A DNA stretch of 64,000 bases, taken from Charina bottae. Lineage: Eukaryota; Chordata; Lepidosauria; Squamata; Charinaidae. The stretch lies in NCBI GenBank assembly GCA_023362775.1, contig JALMGJ010000011.1, forward strand, positions 22,432,001 through 22,496,000. The letters run 5' to 3'. Positions within the stretch are counted from its first letter, which is position 1, and the number at the start of each line of letters is the position of its first letter. The notes under the pieces are model-generated. The model was not told the origin of the DNA and did not search any database. It saw nothing but the letters and a program-made list of their open reading frames with translations. This document shows positions 57,869 to 64,000 of the stretch, in pieces. A program made the position numbers and the translations under genes.

Positions 57869-58699
57869 GTAAATCAGGGGGACCATTCTGTTGCTTTGGG
57901 GAAGTGGAGGGGGATTTTTCAGTTACATAAGTGATCCCTTTCCTCAGCAGGACCAGTCAGAAAATAGATAATGAGGAAACAAGCAATACAGTAATTTTGT
58001 ACATCTTTAGGGTCTGTTCTGGGTTTGCCCTTTCTTGATGTGTGCAAAGATCAGAGCAGCCTTCACAAAGTGTGCAAGAGGGTTTCCCCCCCCCCCATAC
58101 CTTGATGTCCATATGTGGACAGAATATTCAAAATGAATGCAATAAATGGGTTCCTAATTAATGTCCCCCAATCTAACCAGCGTTGACTATATTATTGTAG
58201 AATGACAATTTAATTTCAATTCTTAGTCCTGGATTTTAAAGGTTGTGGGGAGGTTTTCTGTTGCTGCTGTCCTTTAATCGCTGCTTCTGTTCCTCCTGTC
58301 TTTTGTATTGATGGGCATACCTTATTACCTTATTAACCAGCCACACTGAGAACCCTTCAAGCCAGTGAAGGACTATCACTATCTGGAGGCCATCATTTGT
58401 GGTCAGTCTGGTCAGTCTCTTGGTGGAACACATAGGAGGGTTTCCCAATCCTCACCAGGATATTAGAACTGGGTACTTTCAGGCAGATGCCAAGGCTAGA
58501 GCAATCTGGCATGAGCCCGGCAGAAGAGGTTGCTGGGCAAGGCTCACGGGGAGCCAGTTACTGGAGGGAGAAGACCAGCAAACATCATCCCCAAAGCTCC
58601 CTCTGATCTAGCATCAGCCCCATTGGCTGAAATAAAATAGACCTCTTTTTGTTTTTGATCTTTGAGTAAGTACATTGACAAGTCCATGCATTGTCCTTA

Positions 58700-58845
58700 A
58701 TGTTTCTAGAAGCGGCTTGCTGTGGCTTTCTCCCTAGGACTGAGAGAGAGCGACTGGCCAGCTGGTTTCCCAGTAAAGTAGGACTGGAGCTCTGCTTTCC
58801 CCACTCCTAATCCAGTGCCTCAATTACTGAATCAAACTGGCTTAG
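58700..58845 (-). mobile_element. Partial SINE, same family as the tandem array
   Basis: GACTGAGAGAGAGCGACTGG, CAGCTGGTTTCCCAGTAAAG and TCAAACTGGCTT match the SINE at 37325, in the same orientation, with some loss. Confidence 0.6.
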
Positions 58846-59255
58846 CCCGAAGAAATCGTGGCAATGCTGTTCTCTTTATGAGCCAGAGAATAAGAGAGAG
58901 ACGACAAAGCTCTGAGAAAGCCTATCAGGCCTGGTCAGGGCCCCTCTGGCTTTATTTCTGAGCCTCACAGCAGATGTCTCTAGCAAGAGTGCTGAAAGAT
59001 TGGTTTCACACCTCACGCTAAGAATAAAGGCAGCCCTTTGCAGCCCTCCAAGAAAGGGGAGGGGGTGAAAACGCAGCCTCTGTATTTTTGTTTTTGGCTC
59101 CAGCGATTTCTGCCCATACCCCTTCCCCCTGCCCAACTCCCAGCTAGGAGCTTTGAGAAAAATAATCGTATTTTCAAAGCCTTGCTTTAAAATAGTAGAG
59201 TTGGGAATTTAGCCTCAATCCAGCTCTCCCTAAAAATGGTTGCATGGCTGCATGT

Positions 59256-59257
<2 letters not shown>

Positions 59258-59292
<35 letters not shown>
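59258..59292. repeat. (CA)n microsatellite in TNNI3 intron 1
   Basis: Uninterrupted CA run. A second CA run lies at 60138-60168 in the same intron. Confidence 0.93.
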
Positions 59293-59294
<2 letters not shown>

Positions 59295-59924
59295 CCACAT
59301 CAAGTTGAGCGAACCAGCCCCAACCCATCTGCTGTTGGTGTTGGAGCACGTGCTCTGCCTGCAAAGCTCACTACCTCTTCCCTGTGGAATGGCCTGGCCC
59401 CATTTTCGAAGCGATAAAATGGCACAAATTTAGCTGCCCAAATTCCTCAAGTGATAACAGGATGTCTCATGTACAAGGTCCAGGCAAATCTGTGTATCAA
59501 GAAAGGCCAACGCTTGGCTGCTGGTGGGTCCGGGTGAGAAGCATGATCTGAACTTGGAAAGCAACCGCAGGAGGTTAATCTCTTGATTATTTGTGGGTCT
59601 CTTTTGTGTTATGATGTGTGGTGATCCAGTCTTCTTTTAAAGCTCCAGGCCATGATACATTAGGCAGGCATAAATTGATTTTCACCACACAGTAAATGTC
59701 CCCTTAAAACATTTTTAGCAGACATACCAAAAATGTGGTCCGATGGAGGTGACCTTGCTAATTTTTGTAGCATGTTTATGGTATGTGGAACTCTTTAAAT
59801 ACCGAAAGGTTCAGACAGTGTACAATCTCATCATAATGTGATGTGTGAGCAAGTGGTGCTAAGAAGAGACAAATGCCTTCTAAATAATCAATAGCAATAT
59901 TTTTGTGAGATTTTCCAGAGACCA

Positions 59925-60035
59925 CTTCAATTTAAATGTTTGTTTATTCATTTATAACCACATAGAATTATTATTTCAACCTGTGCAAAACAACCCTGTG
60001 AGGTAGGCTGGTGGAGAGATTCATGCTGACCTAAG
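59925..60035 (-). repeat. Possible MIR/CORE-like SINE fragment
   Basis: CAAAACAACCCTGTGAGGTA with GGCTGGTGGAGAGA resembles the conserved part of ancient amniote MIR-type SINEs, but the fragment is short. Confidence 0.4.
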
Positions 60036-60133
60036 ATTATCTTTTGACTGAGTTCACATACCACCTTAAGCTAAGATATGGTTTGTTTACTTCTGGCTTA
60101 GCATATTGTATCAATGCATCCAGTGCACCCATG

Positions 60134-60168
<35 letters not shown>

Positions 60169-60716
60169 CAAAATACATTGAAGAGGCTTGCTTTGAAAGG
60201 TGATAACAAAAGATTTAAAGGAAATAATGTTCCCAGCCTCCACTTGTTCTTATGTAAGATGCTCTATCAGTCTTTTGGAGGATGAGGGAGGGAGGGGAGG
60301 TAAAACAGCAGGATAAAAATACTGCAAAAAATCTGTATTTCACATACCAGAGAGACCTGGGGAAGTAGTGCAAAATAGCGAAAGTGCATCGCCTTCCCAA
60401 CCAAGTCTCCCAATTGGCAGTTACTGGTTTGACATTCAGGTTTATGATCTTAATGGCCTGAAATTACATCAAAAAGATAGGGCTTTTAGGCCGGTCTTAA
60501 AAGCTGCCACTACTTGTTTTAAATGCTGCCTTGTCCTCTGCTTCACAGACACACAGAGACAGACACACCCACCCACAAAGCGGCAAACATTTCTGAGGTT
60601 GCCTGCGCATCCAAAGAGAATCATGGAGGATAAACTTGATCAGTGCTATTGGTGCTTTGTAGGGTGCTGATATTAGAAATACGTTTTTGGCCTCTAAAGG
60701 AAAAGTGGAGAGATGA

Positions 60717-60726
60717 TTGATGATAG

Positions 60727-60782
<56 letters not shown>

Positions 60783-60899
60783 GATTGATATAGATAGATA
60801 TGCATATTAGTTATGCATTACAGAATACACATATATGCTTATGTATCCAAAATGATAAATAGACAGATGATTGATAGATAGATAGATAGATAGATAGAT
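60717..60899. repeat. (GATA)n, (GA)n and degenerate GATA tract in TNNI3 intron 1
   Basis: GATAGATAGATA units at 60721-60748, a GA run to 60776, degenerate GATA/ATATG sequence, then GATA units at 60870-60899 up to the hAT insertion. Confidence 0.93.
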
Positions 60900-61131
60900 C
60901 AGAGCTTTCCAAACTGTGTGGCCACACCACCCGGAAGCGGCGGCGCGCACGTGCACGGCGGCAGCGGCAGCGGCGCGGGATCAGTGCTTCCGCGTTTTAG
61001 CGGAGGCTGCCGCCGCCGTGCACGCCGCCGCACGCCCCCTGCACCGCTGACGTGCGCATGCGCGCCCCCACCGCGCTGCCGCCGCCACCACCACTGATGT
61101 GTCGCCAGCGGCGGCACTTTGGAAAGCCCTG
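60900..61131 (+). mobile_element. Non-autonomous hAT element, design B, copy 3, inside a GATA microsatellite
   Basis: Terminal repeats CAGAGCTTTCCAAACTG and CTTTGGAAAGCCCTG with a GC-rich interior matching the 19654 copy. The flanking 8 bp are AGATAGAT on both sides (60892-60899, 61132-61139), as expected for insertion into GATA repeats. It lies in TNNI3 intron 1, about 100 bp before the ATG exon. Confidence 0.86.

Positions 61132-61188
<57 letters not shown>
61132..61188. repeat. (GATA)n microsatellite right of the hAT element
   Basis: Fourteen or so uninterrupted GATA units, ending about 45 bp before the acceptor of the TNNI3 ATG exon. Confidence 0.95.
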
Positions 61189-61234
61189 TGAATAATGTCT
61201 TTTTCTTTTTTCCTCTCCTTTCCTCTCGCCCCAG

Positions 61235-61259
61235 TGGACCTGAAGTTTGATTTCTCAAG
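61235..61259 (+). other. TNNI3: TNNI3 5' UTR part of the first coding exon
   Basis: A long pyrimidine tract ending CCCCAG at 61234 is a textbook acceptor. The 25 nt that follow lead into the ATG at 61260, which has A at -3. Confidence 0.7.
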
Positions 61260-63687
<2,428 letters not shown>

Positions 63688-64000
63688 GTGAGTGCCTGTC
63701 TCCTTTCAAGTTAAATAGAAATGCAGAAATACACTGGGCAAGATTCAGGGCGAGGAACCCAGGAGATCAAAGGGGATACCCCTGAAACAACACGGCACCT
63801 GTGTGTCTGTGCATGTGCCTGTGTGCGTTTTCGGAGAGAGATGCAAATTTATCCACTTGCATGAAAACAATACACCAAGACAGTTAGTGATAAATTTGCA
63901 TCTCTCTCCCAATATATGCTCAACGTGCAGTTCAGAAGTTGAACAGGTGGATGCTTATCTTCTGGAGCACCACTCGGTCTTGGATTGTTGGAGAATCAGA

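Larger units (their letters stand above)
57869..60700. other. TNNI3 intron 1 (proposed), proximal part
   Basis: Contains the SINE piece at 58700, two CA runs, the MIR-like piece at 59925 and unrecognised sequence. No second promoter-like cluster comparable to the one at 57.7 kb was seen. The remainder of the window, 63688-64000, is TNNI3 intron 3. Confidence 0.5.

Overview
The window is nuclear DNA of a squamate reptile, most probably an advanced snake. Coding sequence is sparse and split by GT-AG introns. The background contains Bov-B/RTE and CR1/L2-like LINE pieces, tRNA-derived SINEs with a Bov-B-like tail, hAT and Tc1/mariner miniature elements, solo LTRs and long GATA, GACA, CT, CA and AATAG microsatellites. 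This mix, especially GATA (Bkm-type) and AATAG tracts, is typical of snakes. No prokaryotic features are present.

Three genes lie on the + strand in the order SYT5 - DNAAF3 - TNNI3. All three are recognisable by protein similarity recalled from memory. The same order and orientation is known at human 19q13.42 (read along the transcribed strand), so this is a conserved syntenic block. SYT5 (coding 21062-32012, 8 coding exons, 416 aa) is a synaptotagmin calcium sensor. DNAAF3 (coding 43101-54828, 11 coding exons, 478 aa) is a cytoplasmic assembly factor for ciliary dynein arms. It has a GC-rich promoter near 39.1-39.5 kb with an RFX-type X-box. TNNI3 (cardiac troponin I) begins with a strong candidate muscle promoter at about 57.7-57.8 kb. 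Its first coding exons are at 61260-63687 and the gene runs off the right edge. The three genes serve different tissues (neurosecretory, ciliated, cardiac) and show no sign of joint function.

Layout: 1-21 kb is a repeat-filled intergenic region with no recognised gene. 21-32 kb is SYT5, whose last intron holds an endogenous retrovirus piece and a solo LTR. 32-39 kb is AT-rich intergenic DNA with a SINE expanded into a higher-order tandem array. 39-55 kb is DNAAF3. 55-57.6 kb holds Bov-B and CR1-like pieces and one exon-like interval of unknown status. 57.7-64 kb is the TNNI3 promoter, a microsatellite-rich first intron and the 5' coding exons.

The most notable structure outside the genes is a family of nine non-autonomous hAT transposons with shared CAGAGCTTTCCAAA-type ends and 8-bp target duplications of nnnTAnnn form. 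They come in two unrelated internal designs. One copy sits 42 bp upstream of the first coding exon of DNAAF3.
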